Shown here one piece after another: positions 24,955 through 36,031 of a DNA stretch of 64,000 nucleotides; the first letter of the stretch is position 1, and each line of letters opens with the position of its first letter. A model generated the notes under the pieces. That model was not told where the DNA came from. It did not search any database and saw only the letters and a list, made by a program, of their open reading frames with translations. This DNA comes from Perilla frutescens. Its lineage: Eukaryota > Streptophyta > Magnoliopsida > Lamiales > Lamiaceae. The DNA lies in NCBI GenBank assembly GCA_026008535.1, contig BRKX01000011.1:51568183-51632182 (forward strand), in the 5' to 3' direction. The position numbers and the translations under genes were made by a program.

Positions 24955-25800
24955 AATGTGTCATGCAATAGTTTATAATGTTCATGTTAACTTTTTTCAG
25001 ACATATATGTTTTCTCATGCTAAGAATGATAATGATAATGCTAATTCAACAACATATAACATCGTTTGTTTATGGTTGGTTTATAATACCCCTGGAAAGT
25101 ATGCTAATGCTAATAAAGGGTTATGCTTTGACAATGCTAAAACTGCAAGCGATAATACTAAACACAATAAATTGTACAGATAAATCATACATTGCTAAAA
25201 ATGGTAGGTTTTATATGTTTCTACAAGTTTCTCAATGTTAAAAAAACAAAATGAAACTGTTAAATTATGATGAGACAATGCCAACAGGGGGTGGACTATA
25301 TTGATAATTCAACAAAGCTGTAATAACGTTGTTCATGATTGGTTAATAATTTTCCTCGCAAGTTTTCATGCTAATGCTAAACAAGAGTTATGTTAATGCT
25401 AAAATTAAAAATGACAATGCTAAAATTGTAACTGATAATTCTAAACACAACAAATTGTACAGCTAAATCATACATTGCTAACAGTGTTATGTTTTACATG
25501 TTTTTATAAGTTTCTCAATGTTAACAAAAATTAAATGAAACTGCTAAATTATGACGAGACAATACTAACAGGGGGTGGACGATATTGATTGGTTTACAAT
25601 TTTCCTAGCAAGTTTTCATACTGTTAACAAAAATTAAATAAAACTGTAATAATGTTGTTCATGATTGGTTTACAATTTTCCTGGCAAGTTTTCATACTAA
25701 TGCTAAACAAGAGTTATGTTACTGCTAAAATTAGAAATGACAATGCTAAAATTGTAAATAATAATGCTAAACACAATACGGAAAAAAATACATCATCAAT
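24955..25800. repeat. About 280-bp tandem repeat, three degenerate copies
   Basis: 'aaattgtacag.taaatcata' with 'cattgctaa' at about 25168 recurs at about 25450 (period 282). 'cctggcaagttttcat' and 'aatgctaaacaagagttatg' occur again near 25380 and 25700. 'aacagggggtggac' is at about 25283 and 25567. Units are dominated by 'aatgctaaa' words. Confidence 0.65.
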
Positions 25801-26567
25801 ATACAACAGAACAAAATGAAAATGATAAATTGAACGGAGTACAGAAAAAAATGGAACGATATATCACTTTGATTTTTCATCTTTTCTGGTTCGAAAATTT
25901 AATCTTTCGTTGGTGTTATTGTTCGTTCAGAAGATTTGATGTTGCTATTTGTAGAGTTCATCGGCACTGTCTTTGTATGGAGATTCCATGTATGTTATTT
26001 ATTTTATATTTTTGATTAATTTTTACAATTTGATGTGTCGATTTATTTCTTTTTTCTTCTCGTGATTTCGTATTTATCATCTTATTTAGTATGGAGACTC
26101 TATGTATATTACTTATTTTATATTATTCGATTAAATTTTATAGTTTGGTGTTTAATTTTATAGTTGGTTATGTGTTTATTGAATATTGGCGGTCATCAAA
26201 ATTCATTATTTTGTGTATTTACGTTTTTGTATGATTGGTTTGATTTATTTGTTCGATTATCATATCATAGAAGTTGTTTTTCATTGTTAGATGCATATAT
26301 CATCATATTAAGAATTGCAGGGATATTATCATTTTTAGCATGTATAATTATTAATTTCAGCGTGTTCAAATATTAACTTTAGCATGATAACATACAAATT
26401 CTATGATTTTGTAGTCTATATTAATTAGAGTTTATAAATATCATGATAACATCTTTTAGTATGATTATATGACTATATTAGCACGTTATATATGTCTATG
26501 TTATATATACCTTTTATTTTGTTTAATGTGGCAACTTTTTTCTTTATTGAGTGGTTGTAGTGATATG

Positions 26568-27129
26568 ACTGAGTACTACTTACCAAATATTGAATTGAAG
26601 TCGATTGTTGAACAGAGTTTTAAAATTTTGGATGAGAGTATAAAAGTTTATAAGATCTATGCATAATTATATGGTTTTGACATTCGTCTTACAGGAGAGA
26701 AGGAGCCTAAAGATGGAACCATTTTATGGAAGTATGTCTATTGCAACCGAAAGGGTGAGAAGAATGCAGTCGTTGAAATGGGTGATGTGAAAAATGTAGT
26801 TAAAATAAAGAAGTGTTGAGTCTCTAGGAGTTTGATTTAGAGAAGATTAATGCATTTTTAGATGGTCGTGTGTAATTTAAAAGCGTTGTTTCAATCTGTT
26901 GATGATCAAGCTTCAACCTTGCATAGTAAGAGAATGATGTTTGAAAAATTCTACGATTCACATGCCCCTTTTGAAGTTGTACCCATCTCTTCCGATTAAA
27001 ACAAAATGTAATGAGTGTCGCTTGAAATCTAGGAAAGAAACAACCACAAGAAGGAACACGAAACCACTCAGAATATGTAGCAAGTGCAAAAAGATGATAT
27101 GTCATGATGCTAGAAGTTGTATGGATTGA
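26568..27129 (+). pseudogene. FAR1-RELATED-like (MULE-derived) pseudogene, copy 1
   Basis: In one frame 26568-26817 reads EYYLPNIELKSIVEQSFKIL then DESIKVYKIYA, a stop, and on through LYGFDIRLTGEKEPKDGTIL and WKYVYCNRKGEKNAVVEMGD. This is the start of a FAR1 DNA-binding domain with the pattern DG(T)xxWKYxxCNRxGE. After a stop and frame change, 26960-27129 gives a short C-terminal piece with TKCNECRLKSRKETTTRRN and CSKCKKMICHDARSC, like the zinc-knuckle-type end of FRS proteins. The central transposase core is missing. It is broken by stops, a frameshift and a large deletion. Confidence 0.7.
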
Positions 27130-27289
27130 CTTTTTGTTTTTATTTTAGCATAGTGTTGTATTTATTCAAGCATCATATATTATACACTTTTCGCATAATG
27201 ATACACTTGTTATAGCACATCATTTTTTTGTAAAATTATATTAACACTGTATTTTTTATGACTGCATGTTCTTCAAATTATGTTTTATT

Positions 27290-28860
27290 ATAATTAATTA
27301 GAGTTTATTAATCTCAATTATGATTTATTATAGTCCAATTAGGTTTTATTACATCATGTTAAAGTCAAAGAAAATATCATGCTAAAATCAATATAACATT
27401 ATGCTAAAATCAAGAAAATATCATACTAAAGTCGTGTTAACATCCCCATTAAGATTTATTAGTCTCAATTAAGGTTCAATAGATCATTCTAAAATCAAAT
27501 AAATATCATACTAAAATTGTTCTAACAACCCAATTAAGATTTACTTCATTCCAATTAGGATATATTAATTCCACTTAGAGTTTATTATATCACAATACTA
27601 ATTTATTAATCTCAATTAATGATTATTACATCATGTTAACACAAAGAAGCGTAGAGTCTCTAGGAGTTTGATGAATCAAATGTTTTCAGAGTTTGATGAA
27701 TGCATTTTTAGATGATATGTATAATTTGAAAACGTTATTTCAATCTGGTAATGATCGAGCTTCAGCTTTTCAAAGTGAGAGGATGTCATTTGAGAAATTT
27801 TACGGTTCACATGCCGTTTTTGAAGTTGTTGTGAGTTAAAATAAAAGGTAATGACAGTCGCGTGAAATCTAGGAATGAGACAATCATAAGAAAAAAAAAA
27901 CAAAAAATCACTCAGAATGTGCAGCAAGTGCAAAAATATGACATATCATGATGCTATTATAGGGATTGATTTTTTATTTTTATTTTAGCATAATGTTGTA
28001 TTCATTGCATCATATATTATACACTTTTAACATAATGATACACTGATTTTAGCACATTATTTTTTGTAAAATTATATTAGCATTGTATGTATATGATTGC
28101 ATGTTCTCCGAATTATGCTTTATTACAATCTAATTAGAGTTTATTAATCTCAATTATGGTTTATCATAACCCGATTAGGGTTCATTCTATCCCAATTAAG
28201 ATTTATTCCACAATTTATGTGCTTTATTATTCTCATTCAATTTCGTCAAATGAAAAGCAATATGATGTTAATATGAACAACACATATAATTAATATTATG
28301 AGTAAATTTATATGTTATTCTCATGCAATTTTGACATGCTAAAATGAAAGAAATAAAATATATCAAATTAAAGCTTTTTCCATGTTCTTTTATTCAAGAT
28401 CTCGAATACAACTGTTTATCTGAAGAAATATGGATGAAAAATATATAACATTAATTTTTGAGGTTTATTTCATTTCAGTTAAGGTTTATTACATTCAATT
28501 AGGGTTTATTATAATCCAATTGACTTTTATTGCATCATATTAAAGTCAAATGAAATATCATTCATGCTATAATCAATAGAAATATTATGCTAAAATCTAG
28601 GAGATATTATGCTAAAGTTGTGCTAGCATTCCAATTTAGGTTTAGTAGATCATGCTAAAATAAAGAATAATAACATTCTAGAATCGTGCTAACAGATCAA
28701 TTAAGGTTTACTCCATCCAAATTAGCTAGGGTTTATTATATTTTACATAGGATTTATTATTTCTCAATTATGTTTTATTACATCATGTTAAAACCAAATG
28801 ATATATCATGCTAAAGTTATGCTAATATTCCTATTAATACAACTTTCAACCGTATCATAT
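27290..28860. repeat. Short-phrase degenerate repeats ('caattagggtttatt')
   Basis: Dozens of variants of 'ccaattagggtttatta', 'aatctcaattatggtttatt', 'catgctaaaat' and 'catcatgttaaa' fill this stretch without a fixed period. Similar phrases recur at 56.45-57.0 kb. No coding content. Confidence 0.5.
27655..27960 (+). pseudogene. FAR1-like pseudogene, tandem copy of the 3' part
   Basis: Repeats the 26818-27120 segment about 837 bp downstream: 'gagtctctaggagtttgat', then 'tttcaatctg', 'gatcgagcttcagc', 'gaaattttacggttcacatg', 'cagcaagtgcaaaaatatga'. The similarity continues into the non-coding DNA on both sides ('attatacacttttaacataa', 'gcatgttctccgaattatg'), so a segment of about 840 bp was duplicated. 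It has more stops than copy 1. Confidence 0.65.
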
Positions 28861-29698
28861 TATAAATATATAACTATGCTAAAACGAATGAACAACACAG
28901 ATAGTATTACGAGTAAATTTACATGTTTTACGAATATTTTTTCTCACAGTTATGAATATTTTTCTTTGCTATTGTGATTATGTTTTAATGTTATAATGAG
29001 TATTTTGTCATGCTATTATAAATATTGTTTTATACTATAGAGAACAAAATATTTTTTGTTAGATAAACTTGTGAAATAAGGATCTTAAATGAAAGAGTAT
29101 GAGAATATCTTTAATTTAATGATTTGCGTAAATCCAATTAAAAATAAACAAGTTATGATTGTTTAAAATTTCTACAATATTTGTGTAAATATGTTGATAT
29201 TATCTTCTTAATTTATGAGTATTATGCTAGAAAGTCATAAATGCAATGTTGTCATGAGTTATGTACAGAGTATGCTAAGATGTCATTACATCAAAAACGC
29301 AATTATATGAATTATAGTTGGTTATGCTAAAATATTATATAGGTCATGTTAAAACGCTATATACACTATGCTAATATAAATCTAAGACTGCTTTATGTTG
29401 TGATCGTTTAAAATTTTTAAGAATTTTTTAAAACATGATGACGTCATTTTTTTTAAAAGTCAATTTCTCTCTCCTGAAAATCCATATTATACCCTTTTAA
29501 TCGATTTTTTATATTTTATTCCAATTTTACTCTTAATGAAACACGTGAATTTAAAATTTTCATTTTAATTACGAGTTTGCCACCACCCTCATCCACTTAA
29601 TCTGCTCGAATCTGGGCCATCTAGATTGGGGAATGAGTGAATGTGATGAGTTCCTAGTTCTCACATAGGGGAAGGTTCCCAGTAGATCGATCCACACG

Positions 29699-29699
<1 letters not shown>

Positions 29700-29732
<33 letters not shown>
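29700..29732. repeat. (TA)n microsatellite
   Basis: Sixteen TA units next to the inferred right end of the 5.4-kb element. A second (TA)n run is at about 29826-29848. Confidence 0.9.
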
Positions 29733-29734
<2 letters not shown>

Positions 29735-30018
29735 TCTTTTGCCTATTTGAAATAAAATTAATTATTAGCTTGTTATCTCCTCCACGAAACTTATGCAGAT
29801 ATGACTTCTCATGTGGGAAATATTTTATATATATATATATATATATATAGCAGAAGGAATTCGAAAGTTTCCCTTTTTAATGGTATATAAGATGAAGGAT
29901 TTCGTGTTCTTTCAAAAGATTGAGAAAAATGCCAAAGAAATATGGGATTATTCTTTAATTTCAATTCCTTGTAGGAGAATTATGTTCCAATCCATACATT
30001 TATATATACATTTCAAAT

Positions 30019-30390
30019 GAAATCCTCTATCCCACTTTTCTCTATCCTATTTGGTGTCCCATTTTGAATTTTATTCAATTTTCATCAATTTCAATTTGTT
30101 ATGGCTTAGTTTAATTTTATAATTATCATTTAGGGTTCATTCCACCCAATTAGGGTTTATGTTTATTTTTTAATATTTATTTATTTTTTTTAGTTAATAT
30201 AATTGATTAATATGGTTGATTATTCTAAAAGTAGGATATATAATTTTTAAAAATTTTAATTTTTAGCAATAAATGTTGATTATGGTTTGTAATATTATAA
30301 TAAAATATATTTTTGTAATAAATATTTTTAAAATATTAAATTTCATAGTGGGATACAATAATGAGACATGAAAAGTGGATTAGAGGATTT
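30019..30390. mobile_element. MITE family member (copy A)
   Basis: Ends match as inverted repeats: left 'aaatcctctatcccactttt', right 'aaaagtggattagaggattt'. The interior follows the family order ('ttagggttcattccacccaa', 'ttagggtttatgtttatttt', 'gttgattatggtttg'). It has no ORF and is 372 bp long, similar to copy B. Confidence 0.7.
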
Positions 30391-31013
30391 TATCCGTATA
30401 TATTTATACCCACACCCCTTATAATATTAATTATGTAGAAGGAAACTAAAGACAGACAGAAGAAAAGGAGTCGAGGAAAACGAGATATATATGAAATACT
30501 TTTATCTTTATTCATATTTAAATATAAGAGTAGTGTTAATTCATGCCCTCATCGTGAATACTTAAAATGAACATTTAGTGTCATGAACTTTACGACGTGA
30601 CTCGTGTGTATTTGTACAACACTATGTGCTCACAATGATAGTTATACGTGTACTTGAATATATATGGATACGAATGATAATAGATCATTCTCCCTCAAAA
30701 AAAATAAAATTATAATAGATCATTTATGTAAATAACGTGCATTTGCAAAAGTAAAATATAATACTAAAAATCAGCATATAGAGTTTCTAACTAGCATTAA
30801 ATGTAAAACTGTGTGTATACGTGGAATCCACTCATATATATATATCACATTCCGATTATTATCTTTAAAATTCAATCGCGTCTCTAAAATGTTAAAAAAA
30901 ATAATTAAAAAAGGCACTAAAAAATAGAAAGTCTAGGATGACTTGATGAATGAAAATTTAGACCCTTCTTTTTCGTTGAGAAAAAAGAAGGGGAAAAAAG
31001 ACATTGTAGAAAA
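30391..31013. other. AT-rich intergenic stretch
   Basis: No gene, RNA or clear element seen. Confidence 0.35.
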
Positions 31014-31130
31014 CTAAAGCTATAGTTTGGCAAATTTAATTCAGACCTTTCTTTTTAGCTTTTTCCACACGTTTATTTGTTTTTTATAATATAATTAATG
31101 ATCGAACAACTAATTAACAATCAACATATC

Positions 31131-31163
<33 letters not shown>

Positions 31164-31470
31164 GATCTAGTTTGGCAAAGTTGCATTAAGACTCTTCTTC
31201 TCGACTTATGCTTACCCCACACATTATTTTATTTATTTTGACAAATAACTATTACAATCTGCTTTAATTCAATATTATGAACGCTCGAACAGCTAATAAT
31301 AGGAAAAATAAGAGAAGAAAACAGAAAACAAAAATAAAGCTATTTTTTCGAACGTAGTTGATTCAGACACTTTCTTTGCAGTTTATCCCATACATAATAA
31401 TTATTTATATTTATTCTCTTTTTTTAGTCTAAAAAACTATTATTACAATTTAAGTATATTTAATAAATCT
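31014..31470. repeat. About 170-bp tandem repeat, three decayed copies
   Basis: The unit 'tagtttggcaaatttaattc' + 'agacctttcttttta' + 'ccacacgtttattt' + 'cgaacaactaattaa' starts near 31020 and recurs near 31168 ('tagtttggcaaagttgcatt', 'agactcttcttctcga', 'cgaacagctaataata') and near 31337 ('gacactttctttgcagttta', 'catacataataattattt'). The (GA)n run 31134-31160 interrupts the first copy. This is much decayed DNA of unknown origin. Confidence 0.5.
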
Positions 31471-31483
31471 CGAGCGTAGAACC

Positions 31484-32077
31484 TAGAGTTGTCAACTGGG
31501 CCGGGCTAGCCCAGCCCGACCCAGGCCCGGGTGGGTTTTGACATAAAATGGCCCAACCCAGCCCAGGCCCACTAGTGGAACGAGCTGGGCTGGGCTGGGT
31601 TTTCTTAAATATATATGAGCCCAGCTCAACCCATACACCGGGTCTAACGTGGGCCTGGGCTGGGCCTAAAGTGGGTTTTGAATTTTTAAATGCTGGCATT
31701 AATTAATATAATTATACTTAGTGAATTTATTTATCATTTATATGACAAGATACAATTAATAATATGATTTTATGGTATTATATTTTGAAATTGTAGTATG
31801 TTGAAACATTTTTTATGTATGGTCAAATATATAAATAGATTAAACTAAAACAGGTCTAAAGTGGGCTTAAGGCGGGCTTGGGCTGGGCCTGAGCTGGGCC
31901 TTTTGTGGGTCTGGGCCTGGGCTGGGTTGGGTTTCAAAAGGGGGGCCCACGTGAGCCCATTTCGTCGTGACAAACCCAGCCCACTTAGCCCATGATTTTC
32001 ATGGGTTAGGCTGGATTGGTCCATAACAGGCTTGGATTGGACTGGATTGGGTCAGCCCGACCCATTTGACAACTCTA
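31484..32077. mobile_element. hAT-type non-autonomous element with perfect 8-bp TSD
   Basis: Terminal inverted repeats TAGAGTTGTCAA / TTGACAACTCTA, flanked on both sides by GTAGAACC (31476-31483 and 32078-32085), a perfect 8-bp target duplication. That is diagnostic of the hAT superfamily. Both subterminal zones are packed with 'gggctgggcc' / 'ggcccagccc' words, while the middle is AT-rich. It is 594 bp with no transposase. The intact duplication implies a young insertion. It sits about 440 bp from the 3' end of MEE60-like copy 3. Confidence 0.92.
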
Positions 32078-32514
32078 GTAGAACCTTTGGAGAGCCTATG
32101 ACTACCCTTGACCACTTAGCCAACGACCTCAATGGCATCCCATACTATACGTTTTTCACATTAAATTTATATTTATAGTATTTTTTATTTCAAATGTAGT
32201 TTTCAACTTTATTTTATTTTTATGAATGATAAATTTCCATGTATTAGGCCCGTTGGGACACTTGGGATTTCAGTGATGGGCCTAAGTTCAAAATAGCCCA
32301 TATCATATTGAAATATATAACCACATTACATATAGAATAATATTAGTCATCCATATAGTCCATACATACAAAATTGTGCGTAACATATCAAATTAAAATT
32401 ACTCATGCATGTGTTTGACAAAAAAAAAAAATTACTCATGCATGTGTGTGAGTAAGGTACAAAAATAAATATACAACACATACAATTAATGTACATCACC
32501 AAAAAAAAAATGTG

Positions 32515-33042
32515 TCAAGTTACATAAAATAAAGCGTACATCGAAGTAATGAAATACATGACGAGCGCGGAACCCACACACAAGGCCAACATGACGACGG
32601 ACCATATGGTCTTCCCGCCACAAGCAAACACCCCAAGTTTCACTTGTATAAAGTTTGAGATCGAAAGCATCAAGAAAACCGATCCCAATAGTGAACCCAA
32701 AGCCGAACCGAGCAAACCGGCTTTCAACAACCTCCGGTCCACTTCGGCTTTGTGAGGATCGTAGCGGTCCGAGTTGTTGAGGAGGTTGATGTATAGCTTT
32801 AGGGTTTGAGCAACGAGAGATGAGAAGAGAAACCAACTAAATGACATAACTTCAAAGAGAATGAGGCGCCGTACAATGTCGTTGTCGGCATTGCACGACT
32901 CGAGTTGGCCGGTCGCGCTAAGCGACGGGTCGGTTAGGGAGAAGCCGATGAAGACCGCCACCGTGAAGAGGGAGTTCACGTTAACTATTCCGTCCAAAGC
33001 GGTGACGTGGGTGCTTGTTTTGAACTTCCCAGATGATGACAT
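32515..33042 (-). CDS. MEE60-like four-helix membrane protein (copy 3)
   Basis: Single exon, 175 residues, starting MSSSGKFKTSTHVTALDG. It has the shortest N-terminal tail of the three copies. Helices lie at about 24-40 (SLFTVAVFIGFSL), 60-82 (LILFEVMSFSWFLFSSLVAQ), 105-130 (GLLGSALGSLLGSVFLMLSI) and 145-170 (VVMLALCVGSALVMYFITSM). The loop ACGGKTIW corresponds to the Cys-Gly-(Gly/Ser)-Lys loop of the paralogues. The N-terminal signature THVTALDGIVNVNSLFT is nearly identical to that of copy 1. The NNSDRYDPHKAEVD loop resembles the copy 2 version (NNMDPSDPHKADID) more than copy 1, so copies 2 and 3 look like closer relatives. Membrane location is inferred; function is unknown to me. Confidence 0.88.
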   Translation of the reverse strand: MSSSGKFKTSTHVTALDGIVNVNSLFTVAVFIGFSLTDPSLSATGQLESCNADNDIVRRLILFEVMSFSWFLFSSLVAQTLKLYINLLNNSDRYDPHKAEVDRRLLKAGLLGSALGSLLGSVFLMLSISNFIQVKLGVFACGGKTIWSVVMLALCVGSALVMYFITSMYALFYVT

Positions 33043-33416
33043 TGTCTGAGTTGCTTCTGATTCATCAATATTAATATTATTGCTGTCAAAATGAAGAGGG
33101 ATCGGAGTTCAAGATTTTGCTAAAATATCATCATCTATTAAGGCTGTCAATGTCCATGTTCATATTCATATCGATTAGTTTAATTTTAGGGTAAATTGTT
33201 CGAATATCCAACAAATATTGAAAATTGTCACAACTATGAAAGCATAAAAATTATAATTGAAAAGTGCTAATTTCAACGGTAAAACTACGTCATTTATAAG
33301 ATAGATTTCATTAAAAAAGTTAAGAATAGTAAATTTTCTTCTAATTAAAAAGTAATGATAGTATTGAGTACTTTTAAAGTTGTGTTGAAATTACAAACTA
33401 AAAAATGTACTCTCTC

Positions 33417-33652
33417 TATTTTATAATATTTAATGTTTTGGCATTTTAATCTTGTCTCAAATTATTTGATATTTTAAAAATTTTACTTGCTTTCTCCCAA
33501 TTTTATCCTTGAAAAAACACTATAAAATCTCCTACATTAACTTACAGCTAATAGATAATGAGAGAGAGAAGATTGTATATTTGTCACATTTTTTACTTTT
33601 TAATTTTTGTGTAAAAGACTAAAACATTAAATATGATGAAAAGGGAGAATAT
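33417..33652. mobile_element. Decayed Stowaway-like MITE
   Basis: The left end 'tactctctctattttataat' + 'atttaatgttttgg' faces, inverted on the right, 'actaaaacattaaatatgat' + 'gaaaagggagaata'. 'CTCCCT'-type ends and about 235 bp size fit Stowaway (Tc1/mariner) MITEs; target TA duplications are likely but not clean. Confidence 0.55.
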
Positions 33653-33700
33653 AATTTATTTGTCAATTAATCTTTATTATACACTCTTTCAAATGCCATA

Positions 33701-33940
33701 CTACCTCAGTCCCATTTTGATGGGCTTGTTTTCCTTTTTGGTATGTCTCTATATATAGACATGTTTCTAAATATATTTAGCTAATTTACTAATATATACC
33801 CCTATTTAATATGTTCACGTTAGACATTAATTCAATGTCAAATAAATAAATAGGGACATATTAAAAAAAAATTTAAATAATTTTCTTAAATTCCGTGAAA
33901 ACTCCCAATCAACCCATCAAAAATTGATGGGACGCGGGAG
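33701..33940. mobile_element. Stowaway MITE
   Basis: Ends CTACCTCAGTCCCATTTTGA and (reading back from the right) CTCCCGCGTCCCATCAATTT, flanked by TA on each side (33699-33700, 33941-33942). Ends of the CTACCTC.GTCCCAT type, a TA target and 240 bp size are typical of Stowaway. Confidence 0.8.
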
Positions 33941-33942
33941 TA

Positions 33943-35029
33943 TATAGAATTTTATGCCTAAGCATGCGTCAACAATATTGTGATGGATGGTTTTCTTTAA
34001 GAAAAAAAAAAAGACTATGTGAATATGTGATGATTGGGCTCCCGTTTAGAATATTCCATCATTGACATTGACCATACTATTGCAATAATAAAGCCACGTA
34101 TTATAGACATGTTTTTCTCTAACTACTAAATAGCAACTACCTTAATTATGAATTTCTCTAATATGATGATTTGACGTCAATTTTTTTTTCTTCAAAGAGA
34201 GGGCCTTCCATCTTATATGTATTTAAACCTCATAAATCATCCAAAAGAAAAAATAAATTGAAAGGCATAAATCATCAATTTTGCATTTGCTTTATCATAT
34301 CAAACACTTATGTATCTTATTGTTCTACCAGACAATAATTTATGTAGTTTGCCATCTGCAGAGTATTTATTTATCATAGATATTTCCTTTTATTGAAATT
34401 TTAATAGTATAATTTTATTTATTAAAGTTTGTTGTGGCATTCCTTAAATAAAATTTTACGATTCCGAGTATATAATAGAATTCCCATATTTAAAAAAAAA
34501 AAATCCACCAATACCCATTCTTTATCTACATACCCTGATATTTAATTTGCGTAAAATGAAAGTAGTCATGATACTGTACATCCATAAACTGCTATATTTC
34601 AATCTTAACAATTTTAGATACGTCACGTGTTACATGACTTCAAAAGAAATTGCGCGGATGTTTGTTTGTGGACTAGAAATTAAAATTCATTATAATTACT
34701 TATTTATTTATTTATTTTTTAAAAAAATAGAGGTTTTTTTTTTTGGCGAAAACTCTGAAAATCAATTCTTCCAATTCTACATCTCAGTTTCTAAATATAA
34801 TTTAACATATTATAAAACCAACGCGAACTTTAACATTAGATTAGTTTTCTCAATTTCAGAACTCTCAAATCTTCAAAATTCACAATCAAGTCTTGAACGT
34901 GTAACGAGCTTAATTATATTCTTTTAAAATGAAATGTTAAGATCTTCTTAAGCTTCTCATAGGAAAGTACAAAAATTCCTATCCTATCTTTTAAGAACAG
35001 TTCTCCTTCACTAACGTAAACGAGTGTAC

Positions 35030-35031
<2 letters not shown>
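33943..35031. other. Gene-free AT-rich stretch
   Basis: No gene recognised. The 126-codon ORF at 34547-34927 is low-complexity Ile/Phe/Tyr/Asn-rich and has no family resemblance. Confidence 0.35.

Positions 35032-35079
<48 letters not shown>
35032..35079. repeat. (GA)24 microsatellite
   Basis: Forty-eight uninterrupted bases of GA, the longest simple repeat of this kind in the window. A further (GA)n run is at 35184-35199. Confidence 0.95.
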
Positions 35080-35081
<2 letters not shown>

Positions 35082-36031
35082 CCTATCCATGACTGAGATT
35101 TCCCTCTGCACAGATTGGTTGGCGAAGAACAATGTTCCTTAAAGCTGCAAAAATTGACAAGAAAAAAACTATAATCCACAACGAGAGAGAGAGAGAGAGG
35201 TGAAGGAGGTACGTAATGAGGAAAAATAGTCTCTCTATATAGACTTCAAATTCACATAGCTCAACAACAAAATTCCTTAAAAACAGATGTGATTACAATT
35301 CAACCCTTTGTTTTCATCGAAAAGTCTCGACAACAACAGCACCTCCAAAAGGGATATTTTCTGCACAAAGACTTGATCAATGGCTCATCCACCTCCCAGT
35401 GTACGTTCGCGAGAATCTGGCCTCAGGTCCCGTTTCTCGAGTCATCACATTGATGCACCGGTTAAATGAGATGTTGACTCAGCACCCTCTGGACCACGTA
35501 CAATGCTTCAGTGACTACAAATGAGATATTTGGAAAAGTATACAAGTCTTGAGAGATAAGGTAGAGCATTCATCAACATATAATTAATATCTTTGAAGAT
35601 CTAGACGTTCTCTCTTACGTACCTGATTTAATGCACTTCAATGCAATTCTGGAGGACTGGTGAAGACGAGGAAATATGGACCTGAAACATTTCAAGCATG
35701 TGCAGTTTATATGCATACGCGTTGAATGTCTTGTGTAGCTCAGTAAAATAGAGACAGTAACTGGAAAAAGTGAAATATCTATCTCAATATATTCTTGTGC
35801 AAGTGAGAAGGAAGTGATCTATATTTTATAAAAACTCGAAGATCTGTCCTCTGCTGCATATTTATATGCTAGTAGTTACTACTAGTCTACTGCTATTAAC
35901 CCAAAAAAGCTTAGTGTAGCTTCAAAGATGCCGGAATATACTCAACAGATTGAGGCGCAGATTCGTAGCTTCATGGTTCTCGGAACTAATCTCTTGAAAG
36001 GGAAGAATACAGCTACAACTGGCTTTGATAT
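35080..36031. other. Downstream region of the FAR1-domain gene
   Basis: Includes a patch (about 35340-35560) with more even base composition than the surroundings but no sustained ORF on either strand. It may be an extended 3'UTR, alternative terminal exons of the neighbouring minus-strand gene, or a non-coding transcript. I cannot decide between these. Confidence 0.3.

Larger units (their letters stand above)
24297..29693. mobile_element. Degenerate 5.4-kb element with FAR1/MULE-type remnants
   Basis: Imperfect inverted ends: on the left 'gagaaccagaattccatgtgagaa' at about 24310-24333; read back from the right, 'gggaaccttcccctatgtgagaa' (about 29660-29690). The interior is AT-rich repeat DNA with phrases such as 'atgctaaaat' and 'aattagggtttatt', plus two broken FAR1-like fragments. 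FAR1-type proteins descend from Mutator-like transposases, so an old autonomous MULE is the simplest reading. The termini are only moderately similar, so the boundaries are inferred. Confidence 0.45.

Noticed and set aside
34914..35179. Minus-strand ORFs with long Ser-Leu runs
   Set aside because: They are translations of the (GA)24 microsatellite; no family resemblance.
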